Below are positions 44,024 to 54,000 of a DNA stretch of 64,000 nt, piece after piece. The position numbers and the translations under genes were made by a program. Each line of letters starts with the position of its first letter. Within the stretch, counting starts at the first letter, position 1. The notes under the pieces are model-generated. The model saw only the letters and a program-made list of their open reading frames with translations. It made no database searches and was not told the origin of the DNA. Origin of the DNA: a bacterium 1XD42-1 (lineage in GTDB: Bacteria > Bacillota > Clostridia > Oscillospirales > Ruminococcaceae); the NCBI GenBank assembly GCA_003612625.1, contig RAZJ01000013.1, positions 1 to 64,000 of the forward strand, read 5' to 3'.

Positions 44024-44041
44024 GGGCCGATAAGCCAAAAC

Positions 44042-44076
44042 GAAACCCCAGAGAACCACAACTTCTCTGGGGTTTC
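44042..44076. terminator. bidirectional terminator shared by toxin mRNA and antisense RNA
   Basis: GAAACCCCAGAGAA and TTCTCTGGGGTTTC form a perfect 14-bp stem with a 7-nt loop. A clear T run follows on the plus strand (toxin mRNA). On the minus strand the tract is GTTTTGG, weaker. Confidence 0.9.
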
Positions 44077-44084
44077 ATTTTTTT

Positions 44085-44109
44085 GTGAGTCTTTATGCAT
44101 CCGTAATTT
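44085..44109 (+). repeat. direct repeat copy 2, beyond the terminator
   Basis: GTGAGTCTTTATGCATCCGTAAT matches copy 1 at 43924 at about 22 of 25 positions. It is not followed by an open frame, so conservation points to RNA pairing, not coding. Confidence 0.85.
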
Positions 44110-44115
44110 AATGTT

Positions 44116-44121
44116 ATTATA
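44116..44121 (-). promoter_or_regulatory. antisense promoter (-10 box)
   Basis: On the minus strand, TTGCAT, 17 bp and an extended -10 (TGATATAAT) predict a start near 44109, reading left into repeat copy 2 and the terminator. Confidence 0.7.
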
Positions 44122-44207
44122 TCACAGCTTTTCGACCAATGCAATAGGGCAATGGGAAAATTTCAAGCTTCCCAGGACTGCGCCTTTCCAAAAAATATTG
44201 CACCTGG

Positions 44208-44236
44208 TTGTATGGATTTGTTATTTATGCTATAAT
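44208..44236 (+). promoter_or_regulatory. promoter of the DUF362 gene
   Basis: TTGTAT, 17 bp, TATAAT. The start site would be about 70 nt before the gene; the leader contains a GGGAAGCTTCCC palindrome. Confidence 0.65.
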
Positions 44237-44310
44237 ATCCTTTACATTTATAGCAGGCAGGATGGGAAGCTTCCCTTGCTGGCCTGCTGGGGAAAGAGGA
44301 GAAGTGATTC

Positions 44311-45417
44311 ATGTCAAAATCAAAGGTTTATTTCACCACGATGCACACCACGTCATCAGAAAACCTGCTGCAAAAACTGGAACGCTTAATGCGTACCGCA
44401 GGAATTGAGGCAATTGATTTCCATAAGAAATATGCCGCTATTAAAATCCACTTTGGGGAGCCTGGGAACCTTTCTTATCTGCGCCCCAATTATGCCAGGG
44501 CTGTGGCAGATGTGGTTAAAAAACTGGGCGGGTACCCATTTTTAACCGATTGCAACACCTTGTATGTGGGAGGCCGAAAAAATGCCCTGGAACATATAGA
44601 AAGCGCCTATGTGAACGGGTTTACGCCTTATACCACCGGATGCCATATTATCATTGGCGACGGCTTAAAAGGGAATGATGATGTCCCAGTTCCTGTTTCC
44701 AATGGGGAATATATCAAAGAAGCAAAAATCGGCAGGGCTATTGTAGATGCTGATATTATTCTATCTCTGACCCATTTTAAATGCCATGAATGTACTGGAA
44801 TTGGCGGTACTATTAAAAATTTAGGCATGGGATGCGGTTCCCGCGGCGGCAAAATGGAAATGCACAGCAATGGAAAGCCCTTTGTCAACCAAGAAGCCTG
44901 TGTAGGCTGCGGCATGTGCACTAAAAATTGTGCTCATGGTGCAATTACAGTAAATAACCGGAAGGCTTCCGTTGACCATGAAAAATGTGTAGGCTGCGGG
45001 CGCTGTATTGGCGCATGTCCTATGGATGCTGTTTATTCAGAAAATAATGAAGCGAATGATATTCTTTCTTATAAAATGGCCGAATATGCAAAAGCCGTAG
45101 TGGAGGGCAAACCACAATTCCATATCAGTTTGGTAATTGATGTTTCTCCTTTCTGTGACTGCCATCCGGAAAATGACTCTCCTATTATACCGGATGTAGG
45201 AATGTTTGCTTCCTTCGATCCGGTGGCACTGGATCTGGCTTGCGCTCAGGCAGCTTTAAAACAGCCTGTCCTTTCCGGCAGCCGTCTGGATGAAATGCCA
45301 AAAGATTATGAAGATCATTTTACCAATACCCATCCTGTTACGAATTGGCGGGCACAGATTGACCATGGTGAAAAAATCGGCCTGGGCAGTACAGATTATG
45401 AACTGATAGAAATTTAA
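44311..45417 (+). CDS. DUF362 protein with two [4Fe-4S] clusters
   Basis: The 368-aa protein has an N-terminal DUF362 domain (about 1-185, AAIKIHFGEPGNLSYLRPNY, SLTHFKCHECTGIGGTIKNL). A bacterial ferredoxin module follows, with two complete CxxCxxCxxxC sets (CVGCGMCTKNC near 197-207 and CVGCGRCIGAC near 226-236). The remainder of DUF362 follows (FCDCHPENDSPIIPDVGMFA). It is soluble and probably an electron carrier or oxidoreductase subunit; the substrate is unknown. GAGGAG precedes ATG. Confidence 0.88.
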   Translation: MSKSKVYFTTMHTTSSENLLQKLERLMRTAGIEAIDFHKKYAAIKIHFGEPGNLSYLRPNYARAVADVVKKLGGYPFLTDCNTLYVGGRKNALEHIESAYVNGFTPYTTGCHIIIGDGLKGNDDVPVPVSNGEYIKEAKIGRAIVDADIILSLTHFKCHECTGIGGTIKNLGMGCGSRGGKMEMHSNGKPFVNQEACVGCGMCTKNCAHGAITVNNRKASVDHEKCVGCGRCIGACPMDAVYSENNEANDILSYKMAEYAKAVVEGKPQFHISLVIDVSPFCDCHPENDSPIIPDVGMFASFDPVALDLACAQAALKQPVLSGSRLDEMPKDYEDHFTNTHPVTNWRAQIDHGEKIGLGSTDYELIEI

Positions 45418-45551
45418 AAAAGCCCGTTTGGCTGCTGCCAGGGGCGCCCTCTGAAGCATAAAGAGAGGTTCCTGACGTTTCCGGAAAAAACCGGACTTCT
45501 TTTAAGAAAAATTTTTCTCTAATAATGGTTTCCTTTTCTGGAATTTTTTGA

Positions 45552-45557
45552 TATAAT
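45552..45557 (+). promoter_or_regulatory. promoter (-10) before the BTAD regulator
   Basis: Extended -10 TGATATAAT without a clear -35. A leader of about 70 nt follows. Between 45418 and 45551 I see only weak GC-rich hairpins, for example TCCGG/CCGGA around an A run. Confidence 0.5.
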
Positions 45558-45631
45558 AGGAATCAGGAAGATTCCGGATGAACGCGAACCGCGCCCCTTC
45601 ACGTTAAAACGTCCATCCACAGGGAGGGGAC

Positions 45632-46840
45632 ATGATGGAAGAGACACAAGAAAAAATTAAAATCTGTATGTTTGGCAAGTTTTCTATCACCCAAGGGCAG
45701 CTTACCATTGATGACAGCTGCAACCGGACGCATCAGCTTTGGAATCTATTGGAATATTTAATTGATTTTCGTTTTAAAAATGTTTCCCAGGAAGAATTGG
45801 TATCCGCCATATGGCCTGACGGGAGCAGCGAAAATCCTGCAAACGCTTTAAAAAATTTAGTTTACCGGATTAGAAGTACCTTTTCTGCTTATGGATTTTC
45901 CTTTAGCCGGGATATGATCCAATACCATCATGGCAGTTACCGTTGGAATAATAACTTAAACTGCCTGGTAGATGCAGAAGAATTTGGACGGCTGGCAAAA
46001 GAAGGTGCAGCAGCCGAAAATCCGGATGTAAAACTGGAATATTATCTCCAGGCGTTGGATCTGTACCAGGGAGATTTTCTGCCTGGTTCCAGTTGTGAAG
46101 AATGGGTCGTCCCTTTGAGCACAAAGTACCGGGCACAATATTTTTCTATCATTTATGAAACGTCATCCCTGCTTCTGTCCCGGGGCGCTTATGGAGAGGT
46201 CCAGCGGATTACAGAACGGGCTATTGCAATCGATCCCTTCCAGGAACAAGTCCATACCTTTCTAATCCGGGCATTGATAGGCCAGGACAATCTTCAAAAA
46301 GCTCTGGATCATTACCGGAAGGTAACAAATCTTTTTTATCGGGAGCTGGGAATAAAACCTTCTGATTCTCTGCGTTCCCTTTATCAGGAAATTACCAAAG
46401 CGGCTGGAAATGTTGAAACGGATTTGGACACCATCCGGGAGGATCTCATCGAACGCAATCAGCCCATAGGCGCTTATTATTGCGATTACGAAATTTTCCG
46501 CAACTTGTACCGGATGCAGGCCCGGGCTGCTTCCCGGAATGGAAGATCTGTTTTTGTCTGTTTATTTACTGTAACCGGATGGGAGGGTTCCCCGCCAGAA
46601 CCCCATCTGCGGATCAAAGCAATGGATAAGCTTCAGGAATGTATCCGGCTCAGCTTGCGTAAAGGCGACGTATTTTCAAAGTTCAGCCCCACTCAATTTA
46701 TATTGATGCTGTCTACGGGAACTTTTGAAAATGGAGAAGGGGTACTGGAGCGTATCCGCCGGCGTTTCCGCCAGGATTTCCGGAACCGTGAAATTATTAT
46801 TTACAGCAACTTACAGCCTTTGCTTCCAGTTGAGGTATAG
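45632..46840 (+). CDS. BTAD/SARP-type transcriptional regulator with degenerate GGDEF-like tail
   Basis: The 402-aa protein has an OmpR-like winged helix (about 10-100, GKFSITQGQLTIDD, EELVSAIWPDGSSENPANAL). A bacterial transcriptional activator domain of TPR helices follows (about 110-265, VDAEEFGRLAKEG, YRELGIKPSDSLRSLYQEI). The C-terminal 120 residues resemble a GGDEF fold lacking the GGDEF motif (SLRKGDVFSKFSPTQFILML). Such proteins are common in Lachnospiraceae. Targets are unknown. The ATG at 45632 is followed by another at 45635, behind GGGAGGGG. Confidence 0.88.
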   Translation: MMEETQEKIKICMFGKFSITQGQLTIDDSCNRTHQLWNLLEYLIDFRFKNVSQEELVSAIWPDGSSENPANALKNLVYRIRSTFSAYGFSFSRDMIQYHHGSYRWNNNLNCLVDAEEFGRLAKEGAAAENPDVKLEYYLQALDLYQGDFLPGSSCEEWVVPLSTKYRAQYFSIIYETSSLLLSRGAYGEVQRITERAIAIDPFQEQVHTFLIRALIGQDNLQKALDHYRKVTNLFYRELGIKPSDSLRSLYQEITKAAGNVETDLDTIREDLIERNQPIGAYYCDYEIFRNLYRMQARAASRNGRSVFVCLFTVTGWEGSPPEPHLRIKAMDKLQECIRLSLRKGDVFSKFSPTQFILMLSTGTFENGEGVLERIRRRFRQDFRNREIIIYSNLQPLLPVEV

Positions 46841-46864
46841 TGGGGCCTGGGGGGGGAACCAAAA

Positions 46865-47083
46865 ATGGATGAAAAAAATACGCTTCCAAAGGCCACTTTC
46901 GTTGTGCGGATTTCCTTTTGCCAGAATGAAACCTGGCAGGGGAATGTGACATGGCTGGATAACCGCCAGACCCAAAATTTCCGCAGCATGATGGAACTGC
47001 TCTATTTAATGGACAGTGCTCTTGGACATGAGCAGGAATGGGCCAGCCAGCCCCCTGGTGAGCTTCCGGAAAAAACATCATAA
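46865..47083 (+). CDS. small conserved protein downstream of the BTAD regulator, 72 aa
   Basis: The protein starts MDEKNTLPKATFVVRISFCQ and has the pattern ETWQGNVTWLDNRQTQNFRS followed by MELLYLMDSAL. Small clostridial proteins with this WQG-TW-FRS-LMDSAL pattern are often encoded next to such regulators. The function is unknown; it may be a partner of the GGDEF-like domain. It lies 24 nt after the regulator and before a terminator. Confidence 0.72.
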   Translation: MDEKNTLPKATFVVRISFCQNETWQGNVTWLDNRQTQNFRSMMELLYLMDSALGHEQEWASQPPGELPEKTS

Positions 47084-47087
47084 AAGA

Positions 47088-47133
47088 AAAAACAGTGATG
47101 GATTCAGAATATTCTGGGTTCATCACTGTTTTT
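47088..47133. terminator. terminator between the small gene and the histidine kinase
   Basis: AAAAACAGTGATG and CATCACTGTTTTT form a 13-bp perfect stem. A and T runs on both sides suit both converging genes. Confidence 0.85.
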
Positions 47134-47139
47134 ATATCC

Positions 47140-48510
47140 CTAAATATAAACCTGCGGACTTTCCGGATGCTGCAAAGGAATCCGCACCGTACATAAAGTC
47201 CCTTTATCCGGCGCACTTTGATAAGAAATTTCCCCTTGGTGAAGATCAATAATCCGTTTCACAATAGACAATCCTAACCCGCTGCCTTCGGTCTGATGGG
47301 AAGTATCCCCCTGGTAAAATTTCTCAAACACACGGCGCATGGTTTCTTCATTCATGCCGCAGCCGTTATCCCCGATTTCCACACAGGCTTTGCTTCCTTC
47401 GATTTCCAGGGACAAATATAGGAGGCCGCCTGGGTTGCTGAATTTGATCGCATTGGTCAAAAGGTTTGTCCAAACCTGGAATAATAATTCATCATCCCCC
47501 TGGCAAATAACTGTTTCCTCCAAATGCACATCTAACTGAAGCTTTTTTGCATCCCATTGGCTTTCCAAAGACAGCAGCGTCCGCCGGAGCTGTTCGTCCA
47601 GGGAAAAAGAAGAAATATTTTCGGCTGTGGACTGGTGCTCCAGCCGGGTCAGCCGCAAAAGATTGGAGCATAATAAGGTCATACGGTTGGTTTCTTCTAA
47701 AATAACATTGGTGTATTTTTTTAATTTTTCTCCTGTCAGCTTTTCCTGAGGCAGGGAGGATAAAAATCGGGCGCTGCCCTGGACAGCGGCTAAAGGCGTT
47801 TTAAATTCGTGGGAAACGCTGCTGACAAAATCCCGCCTTAAATATTCAATCCGGCCTAACTCCCGGGTCATCCAGTTGAAATTACGGGCAATTTTTCCGA
47901 TTTCATCTTTTGATTTTACATCTACCTGTACGCTGAAATCTCCCCGGCCGATTTTGGTAATGGCACTGTTGATTTTCCGCAGCGGCCGGTAAATGGTATG
48001 GATGGTTACAACAGTGCAAATGCTGGCAATTGACGCACAAATCAATAAAGTATGAATGACAAGCTGCCTGACGGCCCTGTTTTCCCAGTCATAAAGAAAT
48101 GGCGGAATCACCAGATAACGGTTTTGGAGCCGCATGACGCCTAACGGAATATCCGATACAGCAGAAAAATAAACAATTCCATCCACCATATCGGATTCCA
48201 CCATAACCCCCTGCATAGGCGGTAAATCCTCGAACCGATCATATAATTCGATGCTTCCAATGCCGGATTTATAACATCCTATCATTTCTTCCAAGGATAA
48301 ATCGGAATGGTTTAACATTTCTAAAAAATATTCTGCCCGTTTCCGGATAATTTCGTTGGAAAGCTGGTATACCTGTCCATGTACATTAAAAAAGGTGATC
48401 AAATAAGAGGCTAAACAGGCAGCAGCCATGGTAAAGAACAGGATGATTAAGGTTTTTACCTGGGCGGATTCCCGCAAAAAACGCAGTGGACTGCGCCTTA
48501 TCCCTTTCAT
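47140..48510 (-). CDS. membrane sensor histidine kinase (HAMP-HisKA-HATPase)
   Basis: The 456-aa protein has two membrane segments (about 19-41 and 150-172), a short external sensor, and HAMP (about 175-230, RPLRKINSAITKIGRGDFSV). HisKA follows with SVSHEFKTPLAAVQGSARFL, then HATPase_c (WTNLLTNAIKFSNPGG, GSGLGLSIVKRIIDLHQG). All boxes are intact. It overlaps its regulator by 4 nt. It lies divergent from an RND efflux pair, which is the likely target. Confidence 0.92.
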   Translation of the reverse strand: MKGIRRSPLRFLRESAQVKTLIILFFTMAAACLASYLITFFNVHGQVYQLSNEIIRKRAEYFLEMLNHSDLSLEEMIGCYKSGIGSIELYDRFEDLPPMQGVMVESDMVDGIVYFSAVSDIPLGVMRLQNRYLVIPPFLYDWENRAVRQLVIHTLLICASIASICTVVTIHTIYRPLRKINSAITKIGRGDFSVQVDVKSKDEIGKIARNFNWMTRELGRIEYLRRDFVSSVSHEFKTPLAAVQGSARFLSSLPQEKLTGEKLKKYTNVILEETNRMTLLCSNLLRLTRLEHQSTAENISSFSLDEQLRRTLLSLESQWDAKKLQLDVHLEETVICQGDDELLFQVWTNLLTNAIKFSNPGGLLYLSLEIEGSKACVEIGDNGCGMNEETMRRVFEKFYQGDTSHQTEGSGLGLSIVKRIIDLHQGEISYQSAPDKGTLCTVRIPLQHPESPQVYI

Positions 48511-49181
48511 AAGGAGCGCTCCGCCCGGTAGCCTAACCCGCGGACTGTAACAATGGAAAAAGATTCTGCTTCACTGAATTTTTCCCGCAGCCGTTTGATA
48601 TGGACATCTACGGTGCGTTCATCTGCGTCGGAATCCGGCCCCCATATTTCATCCATAAGCTGCCGGCGGGTAAATGTTTTATTGGGAGCAGACAGCAGCT
48701 TGAATAAAAGCTGCATTTCTTTTTTCGGGATCTGGGTTGCATTCCCGTTAATGGTGACAGTTAAAGCATCATAATCTACATCTACATTTCCAAAATTCAA
48801 ATTATGTTCTGCAACTGCCTGTGCCCTCCGCAGCAGCGCCGCCACCCGCAGAAGCATTTCTTCAAAATCCACCGGTTTTACCATATAATCATCCGCCCCG
48901 GCCTGGAATCCCTGGCGTTTATCCTCTAAACTTTCTTTTGCTGTAACAATTAAAATCGGCATGGTATAACCAGCATCCCGTAACTCCTGGGTTAATGTAT
49001 ATCCGTCCATTTTCGGCATCATAATATCACAAATCAATAAATCTACATGGTTCCGGTCCAGTAGTTCCAATGCTTGTACGCCATCCCTTGTCCGTAAAAC
49101 TTGGTAACCGTTTTCTTCCAGGTAATCGCCCATTAACCCGCACAAAGTTTTATCATCTTCTGCTACAAGTATGTGAAACAT
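48507..49181 (-). CDS. OmpR-family response regulator
   Basis: The 224-aa protein has a receiver (VAEDDKTLC, Asp in LLICDIMMPKMDG, Lys in YMVKPVDFEEML). A winged-helix domain follows (NKTFTRRQLMDEIWGPDSDA, RTVDVHIKRLREKF). ATG 49181 is chosen because GGAGG lies 6-7 nt upstream. The first gene of the pair, divergent from the efflux genes across about 210 bp that must carry both promoters. Confidence 0.93.
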   Translation of the reverse strand: MFHILVAEDDKTLCGLMGDYLEENGYQVLRTRDGVQALELLDRNHVDLLICDIMMPKMDGYTLTQELRDAGYTMPILIVTAKESLEDKRQGFQAGADDYMVKPVDFEEMLLRVAALLRRAQAVAEHNLNFGNVDVDYDALTVTINGNATQIPKKEMQLLFKLLSAPNKTFTRRQLMDEIWGPDSDADERTVDVHIKRLREKFSEAESFSIVTVRGLGYRAERSL

Positions 49182-49395
49182 TCTTTTCCTCCATTTCCTC
49201 ATATTGAAAGTACCACTTATTATACGTCAAATTTATGAATAAAACAATAAATTACCGTAAATCCCTGGATCTTGTTCCCCTGTTCAACGAAAGTTCATAA
49301 TTGCGGCTTATAATGACCATGTTGTTTAGGTGAAGTTTTTATGACTTTAAGTAATTGATTTAGGAAAAATTTTAAAAACCAGGAGGGATCCGGAA

Positions 49396-51030
49396 TTGGA
49401 AATGAAGGTACATATCTTAAAAAAAACGCTGGCCTGCCTGACTGCCGCGGGCCTTTTGTTTTCTCTGGCCGCCTGCGGAGGCCAGCAGGCACAGGAAGCC
49501 GCTGTTCCTGCTGAAGCAGAAAACCAGATTCTTGTTAAAACGGAAAAGCCTGCTATGGGGGAACTAACCCAATCCACGAATTATATCGGTACTGTGGAGC
49601 CGGATCGGTTGGTAGAAGTTATGCCGAAAATGGGCGGCACTGTCAATGGGGTCTTTGTTGAAGTCGGGGATACTGTCACTGCCGGACAGCCTTTAATGAG
49701 CTTTGATACCACCGATTTACAGGTATCCCTTGCCGCGCAAAAAGCTTCTGTTGAAGTGGCAAGGGCTGCTGTTATGTCCGCCCAGGCCCAAGTGGATCAG
49801 TCTTTGGGCAGTACCTTCGATCTGAACCTGGCCCAGTTGGAATCCTCTGTCCAGCAGGCTAAAAATGCTTATGCCTCTGCCCGTCAAAGCCTGCGGGATT
49901 ATGACGATAATAACGATACAGCAGCTTCCAAACTTTTGAATCAGCGCAATGATTTAAGGGATTCTGTGGCACATTTGAATAATCTCATTGAACAAGCCCA
50001 AACAGATAGGAACAGACTGGATAAAAATGATGCAGATTATGACCATAAACTGCAAGCGTTGAATGAAAATATTGAACGTTTGACAAAAGAAGTTACTGCC
50101 GCAGAAACCCAGCTTTCCATGCTCAACTCCAATGTGAATGATGATGATTTAGACGCTACCCTGCGCAATCTGCGTACCAGCTCCCGCAATGCCCAGTTAG
50201 CTTATGATTCCGCCCAGACCATCTACGAGCTGACAAAAAATGATGTCCGCAATGATGCCCTGAAAGTAGCCAATGCGTCTTTAGGCCAGGCGGCAGCTTC
50301 TTATGACGCCCAGGTGAAAGCTTACGAAGCCCAGGCCCATCAGCTTACCTTTGCCAGTGTCACTTCCCCCATTGACGGCATTGTGGAAGCTGTCAATATT
50401 ACGGAAAACCAGACCATTGGCAATGGAACCATTATGTTCACTGTTACAAATAAAGCCGATTTGGTTGCGACTTTTTTTGTGTCGGAGGATGCTGCCAAAA
50501 CCATGAATTTAGGCGATCCCATTACAGTGGAAAATGGCCGCAATACTTATCAGGCTGCTGTTGCGGAAATCGGTACAATGGTAGATGCAAACGGCTTATT
50601 TAAAATTAAGGCTACTTTAGCAGAAGGCGCCAATTTAATGTCCGGCGTTTCTGTTAAAATTACGGCTTCTACTGCCAAAGCCCAGGGACTTTTGATTCCC
50701 CAAGGCGCTATTTATTATGATGCCGGCCAGGGTTATGTTTATGCTTATGAAAACGGAAAAGCTGTCCGCCATGATATAACAGTAGGTGTTTCCAATAATG
50801 ACTATGCGGAAGTTATCGAAGGAATTGACGCAAATACAGACCTGATTACAACCTGGAATCCAAACCTGCGGGATGGCGCAGAAGTTTCCCTTTCTTCTAA
50901 CGCTGGCGGGGCTTCCTCAGAAACGGCAAATACTTCTTCCAGCGATTCTTCTTCGGAAGCTGCTTCTTCCGAGGCTGCTTCCGAAGAAGCCCCTGCGGAA
51001 AGCAGTACACAGGAGGATGCCGCACAATGA
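49396..51030 (+). CDS. RND efflux periplasmic-adaptor-type lipoprotein (membrane fusion protein)
   Basis: The 544-aa protein has a lipoprotein signal with lipobox SLAACG (Cys near 27). Lipoyl halves follow (VEVMPKMGGTVNGVFVEVGD and LTFASVTSPIDGIVEAVNIT). Between them lies a long coiled coil (about 115-300), then beta-barrel and membrane-proximal domains. The Ser/Glu/Ala-rich tail (about 500-544) is probably disordered. TTG 49396 sits 8 nt after AGGAGGG and is the likely start. The ATG at 49402 is too distant. It overlaps the RND gene by 4 nt. Confidence 0.9.
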   Translation: MEMKVHILKKTLACLTAAGLLFSLAACGGQQAQEAAVPAEAENQILVKTEKPAMGELTQSTNYIGTVEPDRLVEVMPKMGGTVNGVFVEVGDTVTAGQPLMSFDTTDLQVSLAAQKASVEVARAAVMSAQAQVDQSLGSTFDLNLAQLESSVQQAKNAYASARQSLRDYDDNNDTAASKLLNQRNDLRDSVAHLNNLIEQAQTDRNRLDKNDADYDHKLQALNENIERLTKEVTAAETQLSMLNSNVNDDDLDATLRNLRTSSRNAQLAYDSAQTIYELTKNDVRNDALKVANASLGQAAASYDAQVKAYEAQAHQLTFASVTSPIDGIVEAVNITENQTIGNGTIMFTVTNKADLVATFFVSEDAAKTMNLGDPITVENGRNTYQAAVAEIGTMVDANGLFKIKATLAEGANLMSGVSVKITASTAKAQGLLIPQGAIYYDAGQGYVYAYENGKAVRHDITVGVSNNDYAEVIEGIDANTDLITTWNPNLRDGAEVSLSSNAGGASSETANTSSSDSSSEAASSEAASEEAPAESSTQEDAAQ

Positions 51031-54000
51031 CAAAACTCGTTTTAAAACGTCCTGTTTCTGCTTTTCTGGTGGTCTGTGCCTTAATTATTTTCGGTATATC
51101 ATCCATTATGGGTTCCCCAATGGAACTGATGCCGGATATGGATATGCCTGTTATGCTGGTTATGACTGCATATCCCGGGGCAGGCCCTGAAGATGTAGAA
51201 GAACTGGTTTCCAAAGAAATTGAAGATACTGTTTCTACTTTAAGCGGCGTAAAAAATGTTACAGCTTATTCCCAGGAAAATATGTCTATGGTTATGCTGG
51301 AATTTAACTACGGCGAAAACATGGATGTAGCTCATATGGACTTGCAGGAAAAGCTGAATATGATTTCCAATAACCTGCCGGATGATGCAACTTCCCCTAC
51401 CATTATGGAAATGAGTATGGATATGATGCCAGTTATTGCATTTTCTGTGGAAAAGCTTGGCGATATTGATATTCTTTCTTATGTGGATCAGGAAATTAAA
51501 CCGGAATTTGAAAAGCTTTCCGGCGTAGCCCAAGTGGAAATTTACGGCGGTGAAGAAAATTATATTAGCGTCCAGTTAAATGAGGAACGGATGAACCAAT
51601 ATAAACTGGACATCAATACTCTGGCTCAGATTGTCGGATCTGCTGATTTCTCCATGCCGGCAGGCAGCGTGGACCGTGGGGATTTAAGCCTGGCTTTGCG
51701 CGGCGGTGTTTCCTACCGGACAACGGAAAGCCTGAAAAATATCCCCATTACTTTGTCATCAGGCCAAGTCATTCATTTATCAGATGTTGCCCAGATCTTT
51801 GAGTCAAAAAAAGATGCAAGCTCTATCAGCCGCTATAATGGAAAAGAAAATGTTGGTTTAACCATTACAAAACGGCAAAGCGCTTCTACTGTAGACGTAA
51901 CCCGCGCCGCAGTCAGAACAGCAGAACAAATTAACCGTTCTGGAAAAGGCATCCATTTAGAAGTGGTGTTTGACTCCAGTGAAAGTATTTTAGCTTCTGT
52001 TAAAACGGTATTTACAACATTAGGAATGGGTATTATCCTTTCCATGATCGTCTTGTTTATTTTCTTCGGCGACTGGAAAGCTTCTATCATCGTAGGCAGC
52101 TCCATGCCTGTTTCCGTATTGCTGGCCTTAATTTTAATGCATGCGTTGGGATTTTCTTTAAATATGCTTTCTTTAGGCGGCTTGGTTATCGGCGTCGGCA
52201 TGATGGTAGATAACTCCATTGTTGTATTGGAAAGCTGTTTCCGGATGTATGACCAAAGAAGAAATTTTGAAGAAGCTGCTTTGGAAGGAACTAAAATTGT
52301 TACAGCTTCTATTATTTCCGGTACTTTGACAACCGTTGTTGTTTATTTGCCTATCAGTATTTTACAGGGCATGTCCGGCCAGTTATTTAAACAGCTTGGT
52401 TTTACGATTATCTTTTCTTTAAGTGCTTCTCTGTTTTCTGCTATGACATTAGTCCCTTTGTTATTCTGCAAAATGAAGCCAAAAGAAAAAAAGGAAATGC
52501 CCATCAACAAATTATTAGCCGTTACCCAGCGGGGATATGGTTCTTTCCTGAAAATGACCTTCCGGGTCAAGCCTTTGGTAGTCTTGATTTCCGTAGCCTT
52601 GCTGGTCGGTTCCATTTGGATGGTGGCTTCCGGCGCTATCCCCTTTGAATTGATCCCCCAGGTTGACCAGGGACAAATTGATATTGCCATTGAAACCCGC
52701 CCCGGCTTAAAGCTGGAAGTCACAAACGCTTTATTACAGGATATTGAAGAAATGGTTACACAATCTTCTGATGTAGAACGGTATTCCCTCCAGGGCCAAA
52801 GCGGAAGTGCTACTGTCAGTGTCTATTTGAAAGATAACCGGGAAAGAAAAACTTCTGACTGGGTGGACATTTGGCGGGAACAGACAAAAAACCGTGTTGA
52901 TTGTGATATTAGCGTTTCTATGTCCAGCAGCGGCATGGGAAGTGCTGGAGGCAGTAATGATGTTCAAATTCCTTTGCAGGGAAATGATTATGAACTGTTG
53001 CAGGAAGCTTCCAAGCTAGTGGAAGATGTTATGCGTTCCAGTCCTAATATTGTCCGTGTCACTAATTCTGTTTCTTCCGGCAGCCCTCAGGCTGAAATTG
53101 TAGTAGATCCCATTAAAGCTGGTGCTGTGGGCCTTACACCACGCCAGGTTATTGGTACGGTTTATACCACGATCAATGGTACCAGCCCTGATTCTATGCG
53201 TTTAAATGGCCAGGATTATGACATTACTTTGGAATATCCAAAAGGCCGTTTCCAAAGTGTTTCTGATTTATCCGGTATGATGCTTACTTCTCCTGCCGGA
53301 CGCCAGGTACCTTTGCTGGATATTGCTGAAATTACTTATTCCAATTCCCCACAGCAGATCCAACGGAAAAATAATCAGTATATTGTAACGGTTACGGGCC
53401 AGCCGACAACAGCCGCCCGTTTAACAGCAGGCAGTGAAATCCGGCAGGCTGTAAACCAGTTAGAATTTCCACAAGGTGTTTCTATTGGAATGGGCAGCAA
53501 TGACGAAAGTATGCAGGAAGAATTTGGAGCTTTGTTAAGTGCTATTGCAACTGCTGTATTGCTGGTATTTTTGGTTATGGCAATGCAGTTTGAATCCATC
53601 CGTTTTTCTGTTATTGTTATGATTTGTATCCCATTCTCTTTAATTGGCGCCTTTGGGGGCTTGCTGGCAACCAGATGCAGCTTGAGCATGCCTGCTATGA
53701 TGGGCCTGCTTACACTGGTTGGTACAGTTATCAACAGTGGTATCCTTTATATTGATACGGCTAACCAGTACCGTTCCAGTATGGATGCCCAGACTGCCCT
53801 GATTACTGCCGGACGCACCCGTCTTCGCCCGATCTTAATGACAACTTTGACCACGATTTTAGCTATGATCCCTATGGCAATTGGATATGGGGATAACGGC
53901 GAAGTCATGCAGGGGATGGCAATTATTATTGTAGGCGGTTTGACTGCCTCCACAATCCTTTCCTTATTATTGCTGCCTACATTCTATCTCTTATTTGGCG

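Larger units (their letters stand above)
44042..44109 (-). ncRNA. predicted antitoxin antisense RNA, about 68 nt
   Basis: A minus-strand transcript starting near 44109 would include the complement of direct-repeat copy 2, then the shared terminator hairpin. Its repeat part can pair with the ribosome binding site and start codon of the toxin mRNA, and its hairpin with the toxin mRNA's hairpin. This matches the layout of the pAD1 par locus RNA II (known case). Ends are inferred from promoter and terminator. Confidence 0.65.

Noticed and set aside
44020-44034. GCCGATAA as a sigma-28 -10 box downstream of the small toxin ORF
   Set aside because: There is no TAAA box at the right distance, and the site falls between the toxin stop and its terminator.
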